The position numbers and the translations under genes are program-made. The notes under the pieces were generated by a model. That model was given only the letters and a program-made list of their open reading frames with translations. It had not been told where the DNA came from and did not search any database. From Planctomycetota bacterium (GTDB lineage Bacteria; Planctomycetota; Planctomycetia; Gemmatales; Gemmataceae): DNA of 39,344 nucleotides. Location: assembly GCA_021807595.1 (NCBI GenBank), contig JAKBCS010000038.1, forward strand, positions 1 to 39,344, written 5' to 3'. Below are positions 7,622-14,518 of the stretch, in pieces. The number at the start of each line of letters is the position of its first letter. The first letter of the stretch is position 1.

Positions 7622-9040
7622 TTAGCGTTTACCGCCTTCGGACTTTTTCAACTGCTCGCGCAGTTCTCTCACCGCTCTATCCAGCACGTCGAGGGTCCGT
7701 TCCATCTCCTGCTTGACGCCGGGCTTCTGCATATTCTGCATCATCTCTACCCATTTCACATCTTTGCCTTCGAGGATGATCCTGAAGGGAACCCCTTTGC
7801 CCTGCCCTTTGGGAGCGGGGGGAGTGGTCTCGATTTTGGGAATAGGCTTAAACTCAATTTTCCCTTCAATCTTGGGTGCCGGCTTCGATTCTTTGTTCTT
7901 GGGTGCCGCCGGCTTGACCTCAATGCCGATGCCGGACTTTCCCGCCGGTTGTTTGCCGCCGCTCTCGAAAATCATGGGAACTTGTTTACCGTCTAAATTG
8001 AGGATGATGCTCCTCATCGGCGCAGTGGCGGGCGAGCTTTTGAGCGTGCGTAACTCGGCTTCTTGGGCGCGAACCTTTTCCAGCACGACTTCCAGATTGA
8101 GCTTGAGCAATTCGTTTTCGCGGCGCAGTCGTTCCAATTCTCCTTGCGGTTTTCCGTCGCCCCGTTTCTCGTTTGGAGTCGCCGTCTGTCCCACCGCTTG
8201 GTAGACCAGACCGCTCGTTCCGAGCGCTACGGCGACAACTACCGCGCCAACCATCATCTTCAGTTTGGATAGGAACATGGACTTCAACACTCCTTTCATC
8301 AAGAGGGCACTGGAAGCGGAGAGTGCCGACAACTCGCCCGCCGCAACCAACGCCGCCGCTTGCACCGTGGATGAGAGTAAAGTTGCCGGTACTTGAGCCG
8401 TGACGGCGCATTCTCCGAGAATCGCGGCCACCGCGACACCCGACAACATCAAACCGTGGCGGGAGAGGCGTTTGGCCAACAAACGTCTTCCCCGCGCCAG
8501 TCGAGACGAAACCGTCCCCTCGGCCAGCCCTAAGAAGCGGGCAGCCTCTCGACGCGACCGCCCCTCCAGATCGCACGCCACGATCGCTTCGCGGTAGCAA
8601 TCCGGCAGACGGCTCAGCTCCAGATCGAGCCAAGGCCGCCAATCGTTCGCTTCGGGCGGTGTGACATCGGGGTGCGGCATGTCCTCCACCTGCCTCTCTC
8701 GCGCGCGTCGCCGAGCGTTTACTGCCCTTGCCTCCAACGAAGTCCGATAGGCAACGGCATACAACCAACTGCCTACCGATTCGTGTTTCACCTTCGCCGC
8801 TTTTCGAGCCAACACCATGAACGTCGCCTGGAAGCAATCCTCGGCATCCTGAGCGTGGTGCAGCATGCGCCGACACACGGCAATAACCATCGGGCCATGC
8901 CTTTTCACCAGGGACGCGAATGACGCTTCATCCCGCGACGCGATAAACTGCGCCAGCAACTCGCCGTCCGACCGGTCGCCTCCCGGAGGCGCAAGGACGC
9001 GATGCAGGTGCTGGAGAACCTTGCTCAAGCTCGTTGTCAT
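7622..9040 (-). CDS. ECF RNA polymerase sigma factor with membrane-spanning C-terminal extension
   Basis: 472 residues, more than twice a normal ECF sigma factor. Region 2 lies at about 40-105 (FASLVKRHGPMVIAVCRRML, DAEDCFQATFMVLARKA) and region 4 at about 145-195 (LPDCYREAIVACDLEG, REAARFLGLAEGTVSSRL). The extra part has two hydrophobic segments (near 205-222 and 266-285), a Leu/Glu-rich coiled coil (about 300-340), a Lys/Pro-rich stretch of KPAPKIEGKIEFKPIPK type, and a final amphipathic helix. Planctomycetes carry many ECF factors of this Gemmata-like kind in which the extension may replace a separate anti-sigma factor, tethering the protein to the membrane. No anti-sigma gene is adjacent, which fits. 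The start at 9040 has GAGGG about 8 bases upstream. The regulated genes are unknown. Confidence 0.9.
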   Translation of the reverse strand: MTTSLSKVLQHLHRVLAPPGGDRSDGELLAQFIASRDEASFASLVKRHGPMVIAVCRRMLHHAQDAEDCFQATFMVLARKAAKVKHESVGSWLYAVAYRTSLEARAVNARRRARERQVEDMPHPDVTPPEANDWRPWLDLELSRLPDCYREAIVACDLEGRSRREAARFLGLAEGTVSSRLARGRRLLAKRLSRHGLMLSGVAVAAILGECAVTAQVPATLLSSTVQAAALVAAGELSALSASSALLMKGVLKSMFLSKLKMMVGAVVVAVALGTSGLVYQAVGQTATPNEKRGDGKPQGELERLRRENELLKLNLEVVLEKVRAQEAELRTLKSSPATAPMRSIILNLDGKQVPMIFESGGKQPAGKSGIGIEVKPAAPKNKESKPAPKIEGKIEFKPIPKIETTPPAPKGQGKGVPFRIILEGKDVKWVEMMQNMQKPGVKQEMERTLDVLDRAVRELREQLKKSEGGKR

Positions 9041-9376
9041 ATCGTTGCCCTCTATAATGATTAATGGGGTAGTGCAGCCCAGCGCGTCCCACTTTTCGGA
9101 AGAAATTCAAAAAAACGTCCCAGAGACGGCATCATAAGCTCCCCTCTCCCTGAGTACAGGAGGAGAGGGGTTTCTCGGATCGCCTCTCCGCGAATGAGGC
9201 TGCCTCAACGATCGGGACCCAGTCGCGCCTCCCGCGGCGAGTCGCACCCGGAAGATCGGCTGGCTTTTGAAAGGAACCTCTCGTGCTATTCGGTCTCATC
9301 GAGCCTCGGCTTCCCAGACGATTATAACAAGGCATCGAGACGGTTTCCGACTCTCACCTTACGCGGGAGAGGCAAG
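9041..9376. other. Divergent intergenic region between ECF sigma gene and hydrolase gene
   Basis: A 336-bp gap with no gene I can support. It contains the minus-strand ribosome site of the sigma factor, the family D repeat at 9139-9186, and a GGGAGAGG ribosome site before the hydrolase ATG at 9377. On the minus strand GGGACG occurs twice about 30 bases apart, roughly 50-80 bases before the sigma gene, which could be part of an autoregulated ECF promoter, but I see no convincing -35/-10 pair. Confidence 0.45.
9139..9186 (-). repeat. Family D repeat, copy 1
   Basis: Read on the minus strand this begins GAGGCGATCCGAGAAACCCC and continues into CTGTACTCAGGG with flanking C-rich and G-rich arms that form a hairpin. 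The same start and the same CTGTACTCAGGG centre occur on the plus strand at 28891-28940. Confidence 0.75.
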
Positions 9377-10396
9377 ATGCGCAAACTGACGTTGTGGATC
9401 GCGGAACACCCAGCGTTCACCGCCCTTCTGTGTCTGTTGATTCTCTTTGTCATTCTCAATTGGTTGGCGTATTGTCACGCTCGCAGCATGACCCATTTCG
9501 TCGAAACCAATCGCCGAACACGACGAACCGAGAAGTTGCGTCAACGCGCCGAATCGCTGTCGTTCGGGGACAGGCTGCGGCTCGCCATCAAAGGCGTCGC
9601 CTTGGAACGTCCTTACGAGGCGATTCGGCCCGATGACGTGGACTTGCCTTACGAAGCACACACCTACCGGGGTGGCGAAGGGCGGCTCGATGCTTGGCAT
9701 ATTCCGCATCCGCACTCGGCGGGTCTGGTCGTTCTGTTTCACGGCTACCTGGGCTGCAAAGCCCGGCTGCTGCCGGAGGCCCGCGCCTTGCACGATCTGG
9801 GTTATGCCTGCTTTCTCGTCGATTTTCGCGGCTGCGGCGACTCCGAGGGCGATCGCACTTCAATCGGCTATCACGAAGCCGACGACGTGGTCCGCACCAT
9901 GACCTATGCGCGCGAGAGATGGCCGGACGAACCGTCGATCGCATTCGGACAGTCGATGGGGGCCGTCGCCGTACTGCGTGCCTTGAGCCGCCGATCCATC
10001 GAGCCGAACACCGTTCTCTTGGAATGTCCGTTCGATCGCCTGTCGTCCACGGTCGAGTCGCGCTTCGCGTCGACCGGACTGCCGAGCTTTCCGGCGGCAC
10101 ATCTGTTGGTCTTCTGGGGCGGCCTGCAACACGGCTACAACGGGTTCGATCACAACCCCGTCGAGTACGCACGGCGTGCCGCCTGTCCGACGCTGCTGAT
10201 GCACGGACTCGACGATGTGCGCGTTTCAAAAGGGCAAATCGAGTCGATCTACAACAATTTGGCTGGGGAGAAAGCCCTGCATTTCTTCGAGGGGATCGGC
10301 CATCAATCGTACGTCGCCCATCGGCCCGACGAATGGAAAGAGTGCGTCGCTCGCTTTCTGCACATGCGGAATCGTCACGTGGTAGCCGGTTGTTAA
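9377..10396 (+). CDS. Membrane-anchored alpha/beta hydrolase
   Basis: 339 residues from the ATG at 9377, which has GGGAGAGG 4 bases upstream; longer in-frame starts give an unlikely N-terminus. A membrane helix (about 13-32) is followed by a cytoplasmic-or-periplasmic alpha/beta hydrolase fold: VVLFHGYLG (oxyanion region, about 118-126), DFRGCGDSEG (149-158), the nucleophile elbow GQSMGA with Ser193, Asp279/280 in HGLDDVRV, and His309 in GIGHQS. The whole triad is therefore present. Relatives are serine hydrolases of the lysophospholipase/YqkD kind, with esterase or lipase activity likely, though no substrate can be named. It diverges from the sigma factor gene. Its TAA overlaps the TAA of the convergent next gene in the shared bases TTAA (10393-10396). 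Confidence 0.85.
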   Translation: MRKLTLWIAEHPAFTALLCLLILFVILNWLAYCHARSMTHFVETNRRTRRTEKLRQRAESLSFGDRLRLAIKGVALERPYEAIRPDDVDLPYEAHTYRGGEGRLDAWHIPHPHSAGLVVLFHGYLGCKARLLPEARALHDLGYACFLVDFRGCGDSEGDRTSIGYHEADDVVRTMTYARERWPDEPSIAFGQSMGAVAVLRALSRRSIEPNTVLLECPFDRLSSTVESRFASTGLPSFPAAHLLVFWGGLQHGYNGFDHNPVEYARRAACPTLLMHGLDDVRVSKGQIESIYNNLAGEKALHFFEGIGHQSYVAHRPDEWKECVARFLHMRNRHVVAGC

Positions 10397-11790
10397 TCTT
10401 GACGGCAAAGGTAGACCCCTTGCTCGATCAGTTTTCGACGTTCGCTTTCGTCGAGAGTGGGAGACGAGAATGCGACGGTCGTTTCGTTCAGCTTGAGGGC
10501 TTTACGGCCGAGCGCGGCCACGACGCGGTCGGCGGCGACCGCATCGGGACAACGGATCAATAAGGCCGGTTCCGACGAGACGGCCCGCAGCCAGCCAGAC
10601 CATTCGCGCACTTCGTGGACCACGTTTCCCGGAAGGGGAACGCGCGAGATGCGTTGGAGACGGTTGAGAATCTCGTCGCCGGTCAGCCCGGCAATGCTCG
10701 CTCTAACTACCGACGATCGCGTAATGCGCAGCACCGATGCGCCGGTACGGCTGGGTTCGCGCTCGCAGAAGGGGAGCAACTCGGCCAACGGGGAACGATC
10801 GACGCCAATCACCACGACGCTGAAATCCGGTTGCACCACGACCTGGGTCTCGCCGAGAACGGATGCCGAGGCCTCGACCGGCAGGTCGCGGCCAAAGTAG
10901 ACATCGAGACGCGGCAGGCGAGCGATCGTCAGTTCGCCGTCGGCGTCCACGCCGGCTTGCAGACAACCCATCGACACCAGACGATTGCTGACGAATTGTC
11001 CGAGCAGCCACCGCCCCGTATCGTAGCGCGATTGCTCGCGCGGATGCACCAGGCGGCCGTTGATTCGCACGCACACTTCGTCGGACTGGTGGCCCAGAAG
11101 GATCGGGTTGTCCAATCCGTAACAAACGTGCGCGGCAAAATTATCGAGGCGATGGAAAACTCCAAGCGGCAATTTTTGAAAGCAGGCGTACAACTTGTCG
11201 CGCAAGGGTTGAAGTTGCTCCACCGACGAGACGAACGGATAGAAATAGCTGACTTGGCTTCTATCTCCGTCCTTTATGGATATAACCGAGATCGACGCAC
11301 CCAGAAACCAGCCGTCGTCTCGCAGGCTCATTTGCAAGGCGGTCTGGTCGTAAGGACGGCTGCCTTCCCGCAGACTTTTAAAGATGAAAGCGAATTGCTC
11401 CTCGACGTGCGAGGCCAACCACTCTCGCCCCGTGTCGCTCGTCTCCAGCCATAGCCTATCCCCCTCGGTACGATCTTCCGTCAGACGAAAGCTCTTGGCC
11501 CAATATAAGGCAATACTGCAACGACGCGACGGGCTCAGATTATACATCTTCTCCAGCCAAGACGGCAGCGGGTCCAACACCGCCTCGAATCGCTCGGACT
11601 CTTTCTGAAACAAGGCGCGATTGCGGCGGAGGCGCGCTCGCTCGGAAGTCACTTCCAGCAACACCGAGCGAAGATCGGACAGGTCGATCCCGCCCGTCGG
11701 CCCCGGGTCGGCGAGAGCGGGACAGGGCAGCAGCGGCGGCCGCGTCTTCGGCTCACTCGACAACTTCGGCTCCCAGCGGTTGAAAAACAT
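10393..11790 (-). CDS. Orphan Helicase_C_3 (XPB/Ssl2-N-like) domain protein
   Basis: 465 residues from the ATG at 11790, which has GGAGGAG about 8 bases upstream on the minus strand; the ATG at 11823 lacks one. The region at about 317-435 matches the helicase-associated domain found beside bacterial XPB-like helicases: VVVQPDFSVVVIG, LPFCE, ASVLRITRSSVVRASIAGLTGDEIL, LQRISRVPLPGNVVHEVREW and LLIRCPD. This domain resembles the N-terminal damage-recognition part of XPB/Ssl2. No Walker A, DEAH or other helicase motif is present in the protein or beside it. The first 300 residues contain a Leu/Arg-rich helical region (about 38-80) and a section I cannot assign (120-300). It may be a DNA-binding protein that lost or never had the motor. 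Function unknown. Confidence 0.65.
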   Translation of the reverse strand: MFFNRWEPKLSSEPKTRPPLLPCPALADPGPTGGIDLSDLRSVLLEVTSERARLRRNRALFQKESERFEAVLDPLPSWLEKMYNLSPSRRCSIALYWAKSFRLTEDRTEGDRLWLETSDTGREWLASHVEEQFAFIFKSLREGSRPYDQTALQMSLRDDGWFLGASISVISIKDGDRSQVSYFYPFVSSVEQLQPLRDKLYACFQKLPLGVFHRLDNFAAHVCYGLDNPILLGHQSDEVCVRINGRLVHPREQSRYDTGRWLLGQFVSNRLVSMGCLQAGVDADGELTIARLPRLDVYFGRDLPVEASASVLGETQVVVQPDFSVVVIGVDRSPLAELLPFCEREPSRTGASVLRITRSSVVRASIAGLTGDEILNRLQRISRVPLPGNVVHEVREWSGWLRAVSSEPALLIRCPDAVAADRVVAALGRKALKLNETTVAFSSPTLDESERRKLIEQGVYLCRQD

Positions 11791-12383
11791 TACGCATCTC
11801 CTCCAAGTCAGAGGCTGTTCCAAACTCCCTCTCCCCTGCGAGACAGACGAAAAAGTCGGGAGAGTGGGATTGTCCTAGTATAACCTCCCGCCGGGAGGGT
11901 TGCGACCGAAGTTACTGCCTAGCGACTTTGTGCCGCTCAATTCCTCCGAAAGCCAAGGGTTCGCCCAAGTGGTACCGCAAGAGCATTTCCTGCTATGAAT
12001 GCCGATAGTGACTTGACAACCGGCATGAATGTGTTGCCGGCCAACAGCAACGAAGGCGGCGAGGCGTCACGGGAGTGTGTTTTTAGGGAACAAATGTCGA
12101 TGGAAGCCGTGAAGCGGCTCTTTTCTCGCACGTCCAACCAAAGACTTTTTCATCTGTCTTCACAGGGGGAGAGGGCTTTTAGGACAGACGCTAACCTCCT
12201 CCCCGTTCTGCGCTTCGGGACGAATCGTCAGCAAAAGCGAAAAGGTGGACTTTTCACGAAAAGAGGAATTTGCTAAAACGAGATTGTGGCGGATTGCCGT
12301 CCTTCTTAATGTGGGATGCGCTCCCCGTTGCAGCGTGTGCAACAATACATTACAGCGAGATAACCTTTACTTTGGGAGAGTGT
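11791..12383. other. Long intergenic region upstream of rpsU
   Basis: 593 bp without a convincing gene. Small open frames on both strands lack ribosome sites and recognisable sequence. The stretch is less GC-rich than its neighbours in places and contains CCCTCTCCC / GGGGGAGAGGG runs near 11828 and 12164 that resemble the arms of the family D repeat. The last 60 bases carry a small inverted repeat (GTTGCA 12327-12332, TGCAAC 12338-12343) and a possible rpsU promoter. The rest shows nothing I can name. Confidence 0.5.
12328..12356 (+). promoter_or_regulatory. Possible rpsU promoter
   Basis: TTGCAG (12328-12333), a 17-base spacer and TACAGC (12351-12356) precede the rpsU ATG at 12384 by about 28 bases. 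The -10 is weak and the -35 overlaps a small inverted repeat, so this is a low-confidence call. Confidence 0.3.
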
Positions 12384-12587
12384 ATGCCCCTTCGGATGCG
12401 CGTTCACGAACGAGAACAGATAGGCCAGGCTCTGAAGCGGTTCAAGAAACTGCTCGAACGCAGCGGAATTCAGAAAGAGCTACGCAAGCGGAAATACTAC
12501 GAAAAGCCCTGCGAAGCACGACGTCGCGCCGAGTTGCGCAAACAGAGCGCCATCCGTAAGGCCAAGAATACACCGCGTAAACCCTGA
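12384..12587 (+). CDS. rpsU: 30S ribosomal protein bS21
   Basis: 67 residues, very basic, with the bS21 pattern: EQIGQALKRFKKLLERSGI, ELRKRKYYEKPCE and RRRAELRKQSAIRKAK. bS21 binds the 3' end region of 16S rRNA in the small subunit platform and helps initiation. The ATG at 12384 has GGGAGAG 3 bases upstream and gives the normal length; the open frame extends further upstream but those residues are not part of the family. It stands alone, far from the other ribosomal genes of the window, and is followed after 36 bases by the desaturase gene. Confidence 0.93.
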   Translation: MPLRMRVHEREQIGQALKRFKKLLERSGIQKELRKRKYYEKPCEARRRAELRKQSAIRKAKNTPRKP

Positions 12588-12623
12588 GATGGCACTCGTG
12601 CCTCCACCGCGGAATCGGGTGAG

Positions 12624-13595
12624 TTGCCACGAGATGACCCAAGGAATCGCATTGAACAGAAGGAGCGTTCTATCAGTACGATCATTTCTCCAGCCGTCCG
12701 CCCCTCCGCACGTTTGCGCAAGCCGTCCAAGCCGTTTTCCATGAAGTTGCCCAACTGGCTGAAAAGTGTGCCGTTCATCGGTCTTCACTTGGCTTGCCTC
12801 GCGGTCTTGTACACGGGCGTCGATACGACCGCGCTGATTCTCTGCGCCGCTTTTTACTTCCTGCGCATGTTCGGCATCACGGCCGGCTATCATCGCTATT
12901 TCGCACATCGCTCCTACAAAACCAGCCGTGTGATGCAGTTTCTCATTGCCTGTTTGGGATGCAGCGCCTTGCAAAAGGGGCCTCTGTGGTGGGCCTCGCA
13001 CCATCGCCAACACCACCGATTCTCCGATACGCCGGACGATCCGCATTCCCCGCTCGTCACCAGCTTCTGGTGGGCGCATGTGGGTTGGATTCTCTCCGAA
13101 GAGCATATCGAGACGCCGTGGGACTCGATCCGCGATTGGGCGCTCTTTCCGGAGCTGCGTCTGTTGGATCGCCTCCATTGGGTTCCCGGTCTGCTTTTGG
13201 CTGGATTGTGCTTCGGCATCGGCTATCTCACCGGCGGCATCGCCGGCGCGTGGAGTTCGTTGGTGTGCGGCTTCGTCATCAGCACCGTGTTGGTCTACCA
13301 TGCGACGTTCTTCATTAACTCGCTGAGCCACCTGATCGGCAAGCGCCGCTACGCCACCGACGACGACAGCCGCAACAACCTCGTCTTGGCTTTGATTACC
13401 CTCGGCGAAGGCTGGCACAACAATCACCATCACTACCAGAGTTCTGCGAATCAGGGCTTCTTCTGGTGGGAAATCGACATCAGCTACTACGGCATCCGCT
13501 TCCTGAAGATGGTCGGCTTGGTCTGGGACATCCGCAAACCAGGCTCCAAAGCGCTGACGTATCGGAACGTCGAAATCACACCGCCGCACAATTGA
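12624..13595 (+). CDS. Membrane acyl-CoA/acyl-lipid desaturase (delta-9 type)
   Basis: Up to 323 residues. The three histidine boxes of membrane di-iron desaturases are present: HRYFAH, HRQHH and HNNHHHY. Several membrane helices surround them (SVPFIGLHLACLAVLYTG, LLLAGLCFGIGYL, LVCGFVISTVLVYHATF). Enzymes of this group insert a cis double bond, usually delta-9, in acyl-CoA or lipid-bound acyl chains and so adjust membrane fluidity. The start is uncertain: the listed TTG at 12624 has no clear ribosome site, and the only downstream ATG, at 12741 (MKLPNWLKS), would still keep all boxes. An AAGGAG at 12659-12664 lies between these choices without a standard start codon at the right distance. The next gene, a DNA glycosylase, begins 29 bases after the stop. 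Confidence 0.88.
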   Translation: MPRDDPRNRIEQKERSISTIISPAVRPSARLRKPSKPFSMKLPNWLKSVPFIGLHLACLAVLYTGVDTTALILCAAFYFLRMFGITAGYHRYFAHRSYKTSRVMQFLIACLGCSALQKGPLWWASHHRQHHRFSDTPDDPHSPLVTSFWWAHVGWILSEEHIETPWDSIRDWALFPELRLLDRLHWVPGLLLAGLCFGIGYLTGGIAGAWSSLVCGFVISTVLVYHATFFINSLSHLIGKRRYATDDDSRNNLVLALITLGEGWHNNHHHYQSSANQGFFWWEIDISYYGIRFLKMVGLVWDIRKPGSKALTYRNVEITPPHN

Positions 13596-13624
13596 CGTTT
13601 GCTCTGTGCTTCAAGGAACGCCCC

Positions 13625-14260
13625 GTGACGGATACCCTGGCCAAGACCTTGCAAAAAGCCTGTCGTCACCTGCGCCGATGCGATGCTCGATTGGCTCAAT
13701 TGATGAGGCATGTCGGTCCTTGCACGCTGGTTCCAGGATCGGACCCTTTTCCCTCATTGGCGCGGGCCATCGTGGCACAGATGATTTCGACGAAGGTGGC
13801 CAAGGTCATCTCGGAGCGTTTGGAGACGGCATTGTCCCCCCGCGGTCTGACTCCCGCCGCCGTGAAGAAGGCGAGCGAAGAAAAGCTGCGCGGCGTCGGC
13901 TTGTCTCGCAACAAAGTGCTGGCTCTGAAGGATTTGGCCGAACGATCCACGAACGGCCAATTGCCCTTAGATCGATTGGCCGAGGTCGACGACGAAGATG
14001 CGATTGCCTCTCTGACTGCGGTTCGCGGCATCGGTCGTTGGACCGCCGAGATGTTTCTCATCTTCTCTTTGGGCCGCCTCGATGTGCTTCCGGTGGACGA
14101 CTTCGGTTTGCGCGCCGGGGTGCGCGATCTGTATCAATTGTCGGAATTGCCGGGCCGCGCCTCGCTGCGCTCCCAGGGAGAAACCTGGCGTCCCTATCGC
14201 AGCATCGCCACCTGGTATTTCTGGCGCGGACGCGGCTGGGTGCCTCAATCCGAGGAGTAG
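13625..14260 (+). CDS. AlkA-type DNA-3-methyladenine glycosylase (HhH-GPD family)
   Basis: 211 residues from a GTG at 13625 with AAGGAA 6 bases upstream. The helix-hairpin-helix is at about 128-148 (LTAVRGIGRWTAEMFLIFSL), followed by the Gly/Pro-Asp loop VLPVDDFGLRAG, where Asp158 or 159 is the expected catalytic Asp. FPSLARAIVAQMISTKVA (42-59) is the conserved helix that opens the GPD fold. Such enzymes flip out alkylated purines, cut the glycosidic bond and start base-excision repair. The protein is about the length of AlkA catalytic cores without the N-terminal TBP-like domain of E. coli AlkA. It shares a strand with, and closely follows, the desaturase gene; functional linkage is not obvious. 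Confidence 0.88.
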   Translation: MTDTLAKTLQKACRHLRRCDARLAQLMRHVGPCTLVPGSDPFPSLARAIVAQMISTKVAKVISERLETALSPRGLTPAAVKKASEEKLRGVGLSRNKVLALKDLAERSTNGQLPLDRLAEVDDEDAIASLTAVRGIGRWTAEMFLIFSLGRLDVLPVDDFGLRAGVRDLYQLSELPGRASLRSQGETWRPYRSIATWYFWRGRGWVPQSEE

Positions 14261-14518
14261 CGTTGCGGAACCCTCGCACCACCACGTCCCGATCTCGCGC
14301 AAAGAGATCGAGTCTCGGTTCCATCCCTAGCGAGAAAACTACCTCTGTTGTCTCTAGTGATTCTGCGACTTGTGCCGTCCGCGTAGTCTGCGGCATCGGC
14401 GAGATTAGGGCGAAGCGACAACCGCCGCTTGTCCTCTCCCCTCGTCCCGCGTTAAATGGTAGGAAGGAAGAGAGCGATACCGGCCCTCGCGGCCGGAGGC
14501 TTTACGGAACAAGAAATC

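Noticed and set aside
11995-12276. 93-codon open frame upstream of rpsU
   Set aside because: No ribosome site, no recognisable pattern, irregular codon use; treated as intergenic.
12480-13589. 369-codon open frame opposite the desaturase
   Set aside because: Antisense to the histidine-box desaturase and reading into rpsU; no motif.
14261-14518. Leader peptide or riboswitch before sucA
   Set aside because: I could not find a conserved aptamer-like pattern or a short frame with a ribosome site. Nothing supportable.
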